Of a stretch of 64,000 nt of DNA, positions 1 through 8,076 are shown in pieces. Below the pieces are notes generated by a model. The model searched no databases. It was not told the DNA's origin and saw nothing but the letters and a program-made list of their open reading frames with translations. This DNA is from Streptomyces sp. NBC_00513. GTDB lineage: Bacteria > Actinomycetota > Actinomycetes > Streptomycetales > Streptomycetaceae. The stretch lies in the NCBI RefSeq assembly GCF_041431415.1, contig NZ_CP107845.1, positions 3,534,001 to 3,598,000 of the forward strand. Direction: 5' to 3'. Numbering within the stretch: position 1 is the first letter of the stretch; each line of letters begins with the position of its first letter. Position numbers and translations under genes: made by a program.

Positions 1-359
1 AGGGTCTCCTTGGTGGAGCGGCGGAAGCCGACGACGGCCCGGCTGTCGGCCAGTACGGCCCGTCGGCTCTGGGCCAGCTCCTTCGACGTGCGGGTGCGCG
101 CGACCAGGCGGCGGCCGAGCTCGGCGGCGTGGGCGCGCTGGGCGCGGTCGGCGCCGTCGCCGACCATCCCGGAACCCTCGGGCAGCACGACGCGCGGGCC
201 GTGCGAGGACGGCGGCTCCGGCGGGGGCGGCGGGGGCGGTGTCGGTGGCGTCGGCTCGGGCGATGGCGGCGGCGGCGTGAGGCGGTCCCTGGCGGCGGCG
301 AGCTGCGCCGTGAGCTGCCGGGAGAGCGCGGCGGCCCGGTCGGCCGCGGTGCCGGTCAT
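1..359 (-). CDS. Probable PLP-dependent aminotransferase module, N-terminal part (runs off left edge)
   Basis: Only the first 119 residues are inside the window. The ATG at 357-359 overlaps the stop of the upstream polyketide synthase (ATGA), so the two are translationally coupled. The N-terminus is a short Ala/Arg helix, then a proline-rich linker around residues 28-50, then a segment containing SKELAQ, VLADSRAVVGFR and STKE. That segment resembles the start of the glutamate-1-semialdehyde-type (class III) aminotransferase domains found inside hybrid PKS/NRPS proteins such as mycosubtilin or iturin synthases. In those systems the domain turns an enzyme-bound beta-ketoacyl chain into a beta-amino acyl chain. 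The PLP lysine and everything downstream lie outside the window, so the assignment rests on a short match recalled from memory. It could be a stand-alone aminotransferase or the start of a larger megasynthase. Confidence 0.55.
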   Translation of the reverse strand, partial: MTGTAADRAAALSRQLTAQLAAARDRLTPPPPSPEPTPPTPPPPPPPEPPSSHGPRVVLPEGSGMVGDGADRAQRAHAAELGRRLVARTRTSKELAQSRRAVLADSRAVVGFRRSTKET

Positions 360-3300
360 CGGGCGCGCTCGGCACCGAGCAGGGTCATGGCCTCGGACAG
401 CTGCACCAGCATGGCGGCCTGGGTCTCGGCCAGCAGGTCGATCTGGCGGCTCAGCTCGGCGATCTCCGCGCGGTGCGCGTACTCGGTGGCCGAGGGACGC
501 GCGGATTCCACGACGGGTGCGGGTGCCAGTACGGGTACGGGCGCGGGCGCCGGTACGGGTGCGGGTGCCGGTACGGGTGCGGGTGCCGGTGCCGGTGCGA
601 GCACGGTCAGCGGGGCGGGCTCCTCGGGCTCGGCGAACAGGGGGGTGCCCGAGCCGACCGAGGAACCGGATGCACCCGAGGAACCGGACGCACCGCCGTC
701 GACCGAGGAACCGAACGCGCCCGAGGAACGCGAGGCGATCAGGCGGGCCGTCAGCTCCGGGGTGCCCGCGTCCTCCAGCACGTCGCGGATCGCGATCCGC
801 ACCCCGAACTCGGCCTCCAACTGCCTGAGCATGCCGATGAGTTGCAGCGAGTCGGCACCGAGACCGATGAACGTCTGCCCGGCACGGACCTCGGCGAGGT
901 CGTAACCGAGGTGGCGCGCGGTGAGTTCGAGTACGCGCCTGAGTACGTCCCGTTCGGTCATGCCGTCCTCCATGGAGCCTTGGTTCGTGGGTGCGCGGTC
1001 CGCCTCGGGACCGGAATGCGGTGGGGGCCCGGTCCAGTACGACCGGCGCTGGAAGGGGTACAAGGGCAGCGGGACGCGCCGACCGGCACAGCCGTCGAGG
1101 AGCGCGGCCCAGTCGACGGAGACGCCGGCGCAGTGCAGTCGGGCCACCGCCGTCCACGGGCCGTCCGCGTCGGCGCCCGGATCGCCGCCCTCGCGCCGGA
1201 CGGGCGTGGCGGGCCAGGTGGGGACGCAGGTGGCGTCGGGTACCGCCCGGCGGGCCAGGCCGGTCAGGGGTGCGCCGTGTCCGAGCTCGACGAGGACTCC
1301 GACGGGCGCGAGGGTGCCCAGTGCCGCGTGGAAGTCCGCCGTGTGCCGGGCCTGACGGACCAGGTAATCGGCATCGGGGAGCCACCCGATCGGCCGGGTC
1401 CGGCCGTCGAGCCCGCTGACGAACTCCACCTGTACGGGTTGGAGTTCGACTTTGTCGGCGACGGCGCGGAACTCGTCCAGCACCGGGTCGAGCAGCGCGG
1501 TGTGGAAGGCGCGGTCCACGGGCAGCGGTTCGCTCGTCTCCCCGCGTTCGGCGAGCCAGGAGCGGGCCGCCTCCACAACGGCCGGCCGGCCCGCGACGAC
1601 GTGCTGCGCGGGCCCGTTGGACACGGCCAGTTCGAGGCGGCCGTGCGCCGACCGTCCGAGGGCGTCGAGGAGTTCCCGTACCCGTTCCAGGGGGCTGAAC
1701 ACGGCCAGCATGGCGCCGGGCTCGGTGCCCTGCATGAGCCGGCCGCGCCGGCACAGCAACCGCATGCCGTCCTCGACCGTGAGGGCGCCCGCGACGCACA
1801 GGGCCGCGTACTCCCCCACGCTGTGCCCGGCGACGGCGGACGGGGTCACGCCCAGGTGCCGCCAGAGCCGCGCCTGGGCGACCTGGAGGGCGAAGATCGC
1901 CGGTTGGGCGAAGTCGGTGCCCCACCGGCCGGGTCCCTCACCGGCGACGACCCGGGCGAGGAAGTGGTCCTCCCCGGTCTCCTCCCGGTGGATCCGGGCG
2001 CACTCCCTCAGCACCTCGGCCGCCTGGGGGAAGCGCGCGGCGAGCGCGCCGGCCATCCCGGGCCGGCCGCTGCCCTGGCCGCTGAAGACGAAGGCGGGCG
2101 CGGTCGGGGCCTGCGCCTCGACCGTCCCGGTGTGGTGGGCGGTGACCCCGTCGGCGCGGGCCGGGGCCGCCCCCGCCCGCGCCGCCGGGGACTGCGCGCC
2201 GTCGTACCGCGCCGGGTCCCCGAGGTACGCGTCCAGGGCCTCGGCCAGGCGCCCGGCGGGCGCGGTGACGACGAGCCGGTGGCGCAGGTGGCGCCGGCCG
2301 AGGGCCAGGGTGGTGAGCACGTCGGCGGGGGCGAGGTCCGGGCGCCGGCGCAGGGTGTCGCGCAGCGCCCGGGCGCTGTCCTCCAGGGCTCGGGGGCTCT
2401 GCGCCGACAGGGGCAGCAGGGCGGGGAGCGGGCCGCCCGGGGGGCGTGCGGGGGCGTGCGGGGCCTCTTCGAGGATCACGTGCGCGTTGGTGCCCCCCAT
2501 GCCGATGGAGTGCACGCCCGCCCGCCGCGGCCCGTCCGCGGCCCAGGGTGCGGCCTGCCGGGGCAGCGTGAACGGGCTGTCGTCGACGCCCAGCAGGGGG
2601 TTGGGCCGGGTGAGGTTCACCAGCGGGGGGATCGTGGCGTGCCGCAGGACGAGGAGGGCCTTGATCAGTCCGGCGAGCCCGGCGGCGCTGTCCAGGTGGC
2701 CGATGGCGGGTTTGGTGGAGCCGAGGGCGCAGAATCCGGTGCGGTCGGTGTGCCGCCGGTAGGCCTCGGTGAGCGCGGCGAACTCGATCGGGTCGCCCTT
2801 GTAGGTGCCGGTGCCGTGCGCCTCCAGATAGCCGATCGTGTCGGCCCCGACGCCGGCGTTCGCCAGTGCGCCGAGCACCGCGTCCCGCTGGCCCGCGACG
2901 CCGGGGGCCGCGAAGCCGGCCTTGTCCGCGCCGTCGTTGGTCACGGCGGAGCCCAGGATCACCCCGTGCACGGTGTCCCCGTCGGCGAGCGCCTTCGCCA
3001 GGGGCTTGAGCAGGACGGCGGCCACCCCGTTGCCGCCGACCGTGCCGTCGGCCGCCGCGTCGAAGGCCCGTACGGCGCCGGTGCGGGAGAGCGTCGATCC
3101 CCGTACGTGCCGGTGCCCGGTGATCTGTGGCAGGTGCAGCGCGGCGGAGCCCACCACCATCAGGTCGGCGTCGCCGGCGAGCAGCGCCTGGCAGGCCAGG
3201 TGGACGGAGACCAGGCCGCTGGAGCAGGCGGTGGCGACGTTGACGGCGGGTCCGGTGAGTCCGAGCCGGAAGGCGGCGCGGTTGGCGGTGAAATCGGGGT

Positions 3301-3823
3301 AGTTGCCGACCTGGATCTGCTTGACCTCGGCCCAGTCACCCGAAACACCCGGGTCGCCCGAAGCACCCGAGTCGCCTGAAGCACCCGAGTCGCCCGAGTC
3401 GCCTGAAGCGCCCTGCCGGCCGATCTGATTCGCGAGGTAGCTGTGCAGGGAGTACAGGCGGTAGCCGATGCTCGCGTACACACCGACCCGCTCGGAGGTG
3501 CCGGCATGACCGCCGTCCTCCAGCGCGTGGTGGCAGCACTCCAGGAACAGCCGCTGCTGGGGGTCGGTCAGGGTGGCCTCGCGGCCGCTCATCCCGAAGA
3601 AGGCGGCGTCGAAGCCGTCGATGTCGGGCAGCAGCGCGCTCGCGCCCGTGAAGTCCGGGGCCCGGTAGAGGTCTTCGGGTAACCCGGCGGCCGCGAACTC
3701 GTCGTCGGTGAAGGGGCGTACGTGCGATGCGCCGGAGCGGATGTCGTCCCAGTACCGCGCGGGTGTGTCAGCCCCCGGAAACCTCAGCGCCATCCCGATG
3801 ACTGCCACGCGCCGGTCCTGCAT
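356..3823 (-). CDS. Single-module type I polyketide synthase (KS-AT-ACP)
   Basis: A 1155-aa modular PKS that would perform one malonyl-type chain extension. The ketosynthase covers about residues 5-430, with the active cysteine in TACSSG (Cys200) and the histidines in EAHGTGT and the KPAIGHLD segment. The acyltransferase (about 560-870) has GHSVGEY and an RAFH motif, which fits malonyl rather than methylmalonyl selection. The acyl carrier protein (about 930-1000) carries the phosphopantetheine serine in GADSL. No KR, DH, ER or thioesterase is visible, so the product would leave as a beta-ketoacyl-ACP. The tail is a Pro/Ala repeat linker (DNA about 520-605) and a helical end (about 1105-1150) that could dock onto the next protein. 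The KS holds an odd Gly/Ser/Asp repeat insertion at residues 137-163. The ATG at 3823 has a GGGAGGGAG ribosome site and lies 56 bases inside the transporter gene. The next gene may encode an aminotransferase module. Confidence 0.93.
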   Translation of the reverse strand: MQDRRVAVIGMALRFPGADTPARYWDDIRSGASHVRPFTDDEFAAAGLPEDLYRAPDFTGASALLPDIDGFDAAFFGMSGREATLTDPQQRLFLECCHHALEDGGHAGTSERVGVYASIGYRLYSLHSYLANQIGRQGASGDSGDSGASGDSGASGDPGVSGDWAEVKQIQVGNYPDFTANRAAFRLGLTGPAVNVATACSSGLVSVHLACQALLAGDADLMVVGSAALHLPQITGHRHVRGSTLSRTGAVRAFDAAADGTVGGNGVAAVLLKPLAKALADGDTVHGVILGSAVTNDGADKAGFAAPGVAGQRDAVLGALANAGVGADTIGYLEAHGTGTYKGDPIEFAALTEAYRRHTDRTGFCALGSTKPAIGHLDSAAGLAGLIKALLVLRHATIPPLVNLTRPNPLLGVDDSPFTLPRQAAPWAADGPRRAGVHSIGMGGTNAHVILEEAPHAPARPPGGPLPALLPLSAQSPRALEDSARALRDTLRRRPDLAPADVLTTLALGRRHLRHRLVVTAPAGRLAEALDAYLGDPARYDGAQSPAARAGAAPARADGVTAHHTGTVEAQAPTAPAFVFSGQGSGRPGMAGALAARFPQAAEVLRECARIHREETGEDHFLARVVAGEGPGRWGTDFAQPAIFALQVAQARLWRHLGVTPSAVAGHSVGEYAALCVAGALTVEDGMRLLCRRGRLMQGTEPGAMLAVFSPLERVRELLDALGRSAHGRLELAVSNGPAQHVVAGRPAVVEAARSWLAERGETSEPLPVDRAFHTALLDPVLDEFRAVADKVELQPVQVEFVSGLDGRTRPIGWLPDADYLVRQARHTADFHAALGTLAPVGVLVELGHGAPLTGLARRAVPDATCVPTWPATPVRREGGDPGADADGPWTAVARLHCAGVSVDWAALLDGCAGRRVPLPLYPFQRRSYWTGPPPHSGPEADRAPTNQGSMEDGMTERDVLRRVLELTARHLGYDLAEVRAGQTFIGLGADSLQLIGMLRQLEAEFGVRIAIRDVLEDAGTPELTARLIASRSSGAFGSSVDGGASGSSGASGSSVGSGTPLFAEPEEPAPLTVLAPAPAPAPVPAPAPVPAPAPVPVLAPAPVVESARPSATEYAHRAEIAELSRQIDLLAETQAAMLVQLSEAMTLLGAERAR
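3335..3415 (-). repeat. In-frame tandem repeat inside the KS domain
   Basis: About 80 bases of 9-15-bp units encode a run of Gly-Ala-Ser-Gly-Asp and Gly-Asp-Ser triplets, residues 137-163 of the polyketide synthase. It sits between the helix ending NQIGR and the conserved segment leading to the active cysteine. KS domains normally have a short loop here, so this is most likely a surface-loop expansion that leaves the fold intact. Confidence 0.8.
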
Positions 3824-5111
3824 CGCCGCTCCCTCCCTCGTCGCTGTCCGCCGTCGCCTTCCGCGACGCGTTGCGCTGCCAGAGCACCTGTGCCACGAAG
3901 ACCAGGGCCACGAGGATGGCGGCGCCGTGCGCGACGGCGACGACCGACAGCGGGGTGAAGGCGTCCAGCGCGGTCGCGACCACGATCATCCCGATGCCGA
4001 AGCCGAGGTTCTCGACGGTCGCGGAGAGCCCGAAGGCGTGGGTGCGCAGGTCGCTGGGGAGGGTCTGCAGGTGCGAGGTGTACGAGACTTCGGTGACCCC
4101 GTCGGCCGCCCCGGCGAGCAGGGCGATCACGATCGTCGCGGCCCACGGGAACCCGGCGAACGCCAGGATGAAGGTGCCCGACATGACGATGGTGCCGAGT
4201 CCGAAGCCAAGCGTTCCGACGGCGCGTTCGGTGCGCTTCGCGTACCGGCGCAGCACCTGTTGGGCGAGGACGTTGCCGATGGCCCACACGCACCAGAAGA
4301 CGCTGACGAAGACGGCCGGGGAGTCGGCGTCGAGTCGGGTGGAGTACACGGGCAGGGCGGCGTTGTGCGAGGACGATCCCAGTGCGTCGACCCCGCGCAA
4401 CGCCACCATCAGCAGCAGGGCGGGGGCCGCTCCCAGCGCGGCGAGCGCGGCGGAGGACCGGATCTTCCCCTTCGTCCCCTCGGCGCCCTCCGGGTCGCCC
4501 TTGCCCTTCGCGCCGTCGGCCGTGGCGTCGGCCGCGTCCCGGGTCATCGGCAGCAGGGCGACGGTGAGGGCGCAGACCAGGAAGGTGCCCATGTCCGCGA
4601 GGAAGGCGGCGGTGTAGCCCATCAGCGAGACCACGACGCCCGAGGAGGCGAAGCCGGCCACCATGGCCATGGAACGCCAACTGACCATCAGCGAGTTGGC
4701 CCACGTGGTGCGGCCCTCGCCGACCATGTGCGGGATCGAGCTGCGGAACGCGACCATGAACAGGGTGCCCGCGGCGCCGACCACGGCGGAGACGGTGAAC
4801 AGCGAGGCCGTGTGGTACTCGTCCGGCACCAGCACGAGGAGCAGCATCGCCGCCGCCTGGAGCAGGTTCGCCCAGAGCATGGCGCCCTTGGCGGACCAGC
4901 GGGCCAGGAGCGGTCCGGCGACCAGGCCGGTCAGGAACCCGGCGGCGAACCGCACGGTCATGAACGCGCCCACGGCCAAAGCCCGGTTGGTCACCGCGTA
5001 CACGTACAGGTTCAGCGCGACCAGGTTGAGGAAGGTGCCGTACGAGGAGATCGCGTAACCGGCCACCAGGATCCGGTACCGACGCTCCTTGAGAGCCGTG
5101 CCGGAGGTCAC
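3768..5111 (-). CDS. MFS transporter (probable exporter of the PKS product)
   Basis: A 447-aa integral membrane protein of the major facilitator superfamily. It has about 12 hydrophobic segments. The first half contains the loop GPLLARWSAKGAML, where MFS proteins carry their Gly/Asp/Arg-rich loop A. A central charged cytoplasmic loop (rich in Gly, Lys and Glu, about residues 205-235) separates two six-helix halves. The chosen start is GTG at 5109-5111, just before the conserved-looking TSGTALKERRYRI. The frame stays open to an ATG at 5204, but that extension has no membrane character. It is the first gene of the minus-strand operon and overlaps the polyketide synthase start by 56 bases. Context suggests export of, or self-resistance to, the cluster product. 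This is inference, since drug-family MFS proteins cannot be given a substrate from sequence. Confidence 0.85.
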   Translation of the reverse strand: MTSGTALKERRYRILVAGYAISSYGTFLNLVALNLYVYAVTNRALAVGAFMTVRFAAGFLTGLVAGPLLARWSAKGAMLWANLLQAAAMLLLVLVPDEYHTASLFTVSAVVGAAGTLFMVAFRSSIPHMVGEGRTTWANSLMVSWRSMAMVAGFASSGVVVSLMGYTAAFLADMGTFLVCALTVALLPMTRDAADATADGAKGKGDPEGAEGTKGKIRSSAALAALGAAPALLLMVALRGVDALGSSSHNAALPVYSTRLDADSPAVFVSVFWCVWAIGNVLAQQVLRRYAKRTERAVGTLGFGLGTIVMSGTFILAFAGFPWAATIVIALLAGAADGVTEVSYTSHLQTLPSDLRTHAFGLSATVENLGFGIGMIVVATALDAFTPLSVVAVAHGAAILVALVFVAQVLWQRNASRKATADSDEGGSGDAGPARGSHRDGAEVSGG

Positions 5112-5239
5112 GGATGGGCCTGTGGCGCGAAGGCGTCGTCCCGAACCGAACCAGACATGGATGACTTCCCCCTCGAACGCCCGCGCAGAGTGCCTGGCGA
5201 ACATAAACCGGCGGCCCTGCGCTCATAGGGATATCGGGT

Positions 5240-5258
5240 TGCACGAATGTAATGTGCA
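5240..5258. promoter_or_regulatory. Inverted repeat in the divergent promoter region (candidate operator)
   Basis: The arms TGCAC and GTGCA are separated by nine bases, in an AT-richer stretch between the transporter operon (minus) and the regulator gene (plus). The apparent ATG of the regulator (5252-5254) lies inside the repeat. That would make its message leaderless or put the true start slightly downstream, for example GTG at 5264. It may be an autoregulatory site of the LuxR-type protein. The arms are only 5 bp, so chance cannot be excluded. Confidence 0.4.
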
Positions 5259-6262
5259 CAGTTGTGAAGCAAGATCATTTCGGCACAGTCGGATGCGATT
5301 GCGACGAATCGCCCCCAAACCCCCAGCCCTGCACGGCCGCTCTGACCGCCTACCGCACGGCGCTGCGCGAGGGCCGCGCCCCGCGCGAGGGGCTGCCGTC
5401 CTGTCTGTGGAGGCTCCATCTCGTCATGGAGGACCGCGAGGACCCCGGGTACGCCGTACCCGTCACACCCGCCGCGGCGACCTTCGCCACGCTGGGCCCA
5501 CTGGAGGACCTCCTCGCGGAGCAGCGCCGCTCCGTGCGCGCCGCGAAGGCCCGGCTGTCCGTCTTCGAGGCGGTGTACGCGCAGGAGCAGGACGCGGCGC
5601 GCCCCGCCCCGGTCCGGCTCGTCGGCCAGGACGTCATCAGCGCCACGCTGGAGGCGGCCGTCGGCTGCTGCCGGGAGGAACTGCGCACCGTGCAACCCGG
5701 CGGCGGACGCCCCGAAGGGGCCCTCGCCGAGGCCCTGGAGCGGGACCTGCGCGCGCTGGAACGAGGAGTGCGCCAACGAACCCTCTACCAACACACCGTC
5801 CAGACACACCGACCCACCATGTGGTACATCGAGCAGGTCACGGCGGCCGGCGCCGAGGTCCGCAGCCAGGCCGAGATCATCGAACGCGTCATCATCTGCG
5901 ATCAGGACGTGGCGTTCATCCAACTGTCCGACGAACCCGCCGAGGGCGCACTGCACATCGACGACCCGTCGCTGGTGCGTTTCCTGACCCGGTACTTCGA
6001 CCAGACCTGGGAGCGTTCCACCCCGATCCTCCCCACCGGCTCCGCCTCCCGCGGCCCGATCGTCACCTCCGACCTGCAACGGACCATCCTGCGCGCGGTG
6101 ATCGGCGGCGAGACCGACAGCTCCATCGCCCGCCGACTGGGCATGAGCCGCCGCAGCGTCGCCGAACACATACGCAAAGTCTCCCTGGAACTGGGCAGCG
6201 GAAGCCGGGCCCAACTCGGCTACCTGCTGGCCGCGTCGGGCCTGCTGGACGACGAGAGCTGA
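5252..6262 (+). CDS. LuxR-type HTH transcriptional regulator, likely cluster-specific
   Basis: A 336-aa protein whose C-terminal 65 residues form a LuxR/GerE-type helix-turn-helix, seen in LQRTILRAVIGGETDSSIA, RRLGMSRRSVAEHI and the recognition-helix continuation RKVSLELG. The first about 100 residues include a helix-rich, probably coiled segment with LEDLLAEQRRSVRAAKARL. The middle (about 110-240) resembles the phospholipase-D-like sensor half of TrmB-type regulators, but I cannot prove that. No receiver domain with a phospho-acceptor aspartate is visible. It is transcribed away from the transporter/PKS operon across about 140 bases of shared promoter, the usual place for a pathway regulator. 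The start is uncertain because no ribosome site precedes the ATG at 5252. GTG at 5264 is an alternative. Confidence 0.82.
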   Translation: MCTVVKQDHFGTVGCDCDESPPNPQPCTAALTAYRTALREGRAPREGLPSCLWRLHLVMEDREDPGYAVPVTPAAATFATLGPLEDLLAEQRRSVRAAKARLSVFEAVYAQEQDAARPAPVRLVGQDVISATLEAAVGCCREELRTVQPGGGRPEGALAEALERDLRALERGVRQRTLYQHTVQTHRPTMWYIEQVTAAGAEVRSQAEIIERVIICDQDVAFIQLSDEPAEGALHIDDPSLVRFLTRYFDQTWERSTPILPTGSASRGPIVTSDLQRTILRAVIGGETDSSIARRLGMSRRSVAEHIRKVSLELGSGSRAQLGYLLAASGLLDDES

Positions 6263-6348
6263 CGCCCGGGGGGGTATCGGCCACCCTGTGCGCGGCTTCC
6301 AAGCCGGCGGCTCATACGCCGCTTTCACCGGGTCGGCCGGATGGCCGG

Positions 6349-7599
6349 GTGAACGTGCTGCCGGTCGCCGACAGAGCGGGCGGGACGCGGACGATTCCCG
6401 TGACTGCCGCACCGCGCTCGGGTGTGGTCGCCATGATGCACGCCGCCCCCAACGGGTACACCGTCGAGGCGCGGGCCGCCGACACCGGCAAGCCCCGCTG
6501 GTTCTCGGCTCCTTGGCACCCGCCCACGCCGGTCGAGGGCGCGCAGGGCGACACGGAATCCGGTCGGGCGGGGGAGATCCCGGACGTGCTGGCGATCGAG
6601 CAGGACGGGCGCGAGTACGTGCTCGCCTACGCGCACGGAATGCGGGGCAAGGATTCCCTCCACGAGGGGGCCGAGGTGGTGCGGCTCGCCGTGTACGCCG
6701 CCGATGCCTCGGGCACCTCGGTCAAGCCGCTGCGCGAAATCGACGTCCCCGTCTCGGCGGAACCCGGTGAGGTGTGGGTCGGATCGACCGGTGGGCGGAT
6801 CCTCGTCGCCTGGGGTTCGGACGAGGCCTTTCCCGACTCGGCCGCGGCGGTGGACGTGGCGACCGGAAAGGTCGACGCGTACGAGAAGCCGAACGGCATG
6901 CTCCCTCAGTGCGCGACGACGGTGGCGTGCGCAAGCAGCCGCGTGATGGCGGCCACGGCGGACGGCCCGCTGGTGGGCATGGGTACCGGAGGCTTCGGCA
7001 TCCCGGGCCGCTGGTTCAGTGACGCCGTACGACCGGGTGGCGTCGAAGCGAAGACGGGCATCATCGGCTCGTGGAACGGCCATGCGTACGGCGTCGCCGG
7101 CGGCCACGTTCTCGCGGGCTGGTCGACGGGCGGCACGTTCGGCGCTCCGAACGCCCCGCTGTGGTCGGTGCACGATGCCCGAACGGGCCGGATCAAGGCG
7201 AGCATGACCTGCGCCCACCCCGTCACGGACTCCAACAGGGCTCGCGACTACCCCGTGATCACCTCACCTGACGGCCGCTTTCTGGCAGCCGGGCCGGTTG
7301 TCTTCGACCTGAAGCGCGGCAAGGGCATCTGCCTGGAGGGCGACGGCGACCGCAAGACGATCGCGCTCGCCTCGATCCGCGACGACGGCACGGCGTACGG
7401 GGCCGCCCAGGACAAGTCGGCGACCGACGACACGGAACCGGTCGCCGCGCAGCTGAACCTGACGACCGACACGGGTGAACCGAAGGTTCTCGATGCGGGT
7501 ATGACAGTCCCGTATCTCACCGGCGTGAACGGATCGGGCCTGTTCCTTGGCCACGACGATGACGGGAAGGTACGGGTCTCGCTGCGGCGCGAACGCTGA
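6349..7599 (+). CDS. Beta-propeller-like protein, apparently 5'-truncated
   Basis: About 416 residues of clearly coding sequence (strong third-position GC, charged and Gly-rich strands). Several WD/PQQ-like blades can be read: DTGKPRWFSAPW, VDVATGKVDAYEK, VHDARTGRIKASM, FDLKRGKGICLEGDGD. Such repeats suggest a six-to-eight-bladed propeller. Relatives in Streptomyces, as I remember them, are secreted or lipid-anchored and begin with a signal peptide. Here the recognisable sequence begins abruptly at the GTG at 6349, 86 bases after the regulator stop, with no signal peptide, lipobox or ribosome site. The reading frame continues upstream only as an overlap of the regulator gene. I infer that the 5' end was lost when the neighbouring DNA arrived, so the protein may be unexpressed or cytoplasmic. 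Its function is unknown. Confidence 0.55.
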   Translation: MNVLPVADRAGGTRTIPVTAAPRSGVVAMMHAAPNGYTVEARAADTGKPRWFSAPWHPPTPVEGAQGDTESGRAGEIPDVLAIEQDGREYVLAYAHGMRGKDSLHEGAEVVRLAVYAADASGTSVKPLREIDVPVSAEPGEVWVGSTGGRILVAWGSDEAFPDSAAAVDVATGKVDAYEKPNGMLPQCATTVACASSRVMAATADGPLVGMGTGGFGIPGRWFSDAVRPGGVEAKTGIIGSWNGHAYGVAGGHVLAGWSTGGTFGAPNAPLWSVHDARTGRIKASMTCAHPVTDSNRARDYPVITSPDGRFLAAGPVVFDLKRGKGICLEGDGDRKTIALASIRDDGTAYGAAQDKSATDDTEPVAAQLNLTTDTGEPKVLDAGMTVPYLTGVNGSGLFLGHDDDGKVRVSLRRER

Positions 7600-8076
7600 C
7601 CTCGTCCCCGCCTGCGGCAATCCATGCGGCCGGCCCGTCGCCGGAGCCCTGGCCGTGTGCGTGACGGTCCCCGAAGCCCGCACCGGGTCCATGGCCATCG
7701 CGACCGGAACCCAGGAGGACGACGAGATGACGAGGACGATGACGATGACTTCTGCGACGCCCGAGGGACGCCCTCCCCGCGCGGCCTTGGCAGCGCCTCC
7801 ACCATCCAGACAGCGGCCCCACACCCGCGACATCGCCGATATGCGCAGGTCACAGGCCCCGAGAGGGAAGTGACCGAACCGCACGACACCATCCCCGACG
7901 GCTGATCCTGAAGTCGCCGCTCGGCATCACCACCTGGAGCCAATCCAGGCCTTCCGCCCGGAGGGCGGCTGCTGAGGCTATCCCTCGTACTCGGTTTCCA
8001 CGCCCCAGACCCCGAGCAGGCCCGGTACGCGATTCCCATCGCGCACCAGGCCTGGGGTGTCGCCATCGAGACGCAG
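7600..8076. other. Spacer without a firmly supported gene
   Basis: There is no long frame with normal Streptomyces codon bias. It holds one short frame with a very good ribosome site (7727-7873, listed separately). A stretch around 7967-8066 reads like the inside of a lost protein-coding gene but has no start. The area looks like a junction of gene remnants. Confidence 0.5.
7727..7873 (+). CDS. Possible 48-aa peptide or start of a lost gene
   Basis: The ATG at 7727 is preceded by AGGAGG at ideal spacing, which is why it is listed. The frame begins MTRTMTMTSATPEG, is rich in Arg and Pro, and ends at the TGA at 7871-7873. No signal peptide, membrane segment or RiPP-type core is recognisable. 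It may be the 5' remnant of a larger gene truncated in this scarred area, or a real small gene. I do not recognise it. Confidence 0.28.
   Translation: MTRTMTMTSATPEGRPPRAALAAPPPSRQRPHTRDIADMRRSQAPRGK

Noticed and set aside
473..3379. A 968-codon open frame on the plus strand across the polyketide synthase
   Set aside because: It is the antisense shadow of a high-GC gene: no start signal, Gly/Arg/Gln-rich text, no domains. The minus strand has complete KS, AT and ACP motifs.
7967..8066. Fragment of an enzyme gene (reading LVLGFHAPDPEQARY)
   Set aside because: Too short and without a start; similarity could not be verified by eye.
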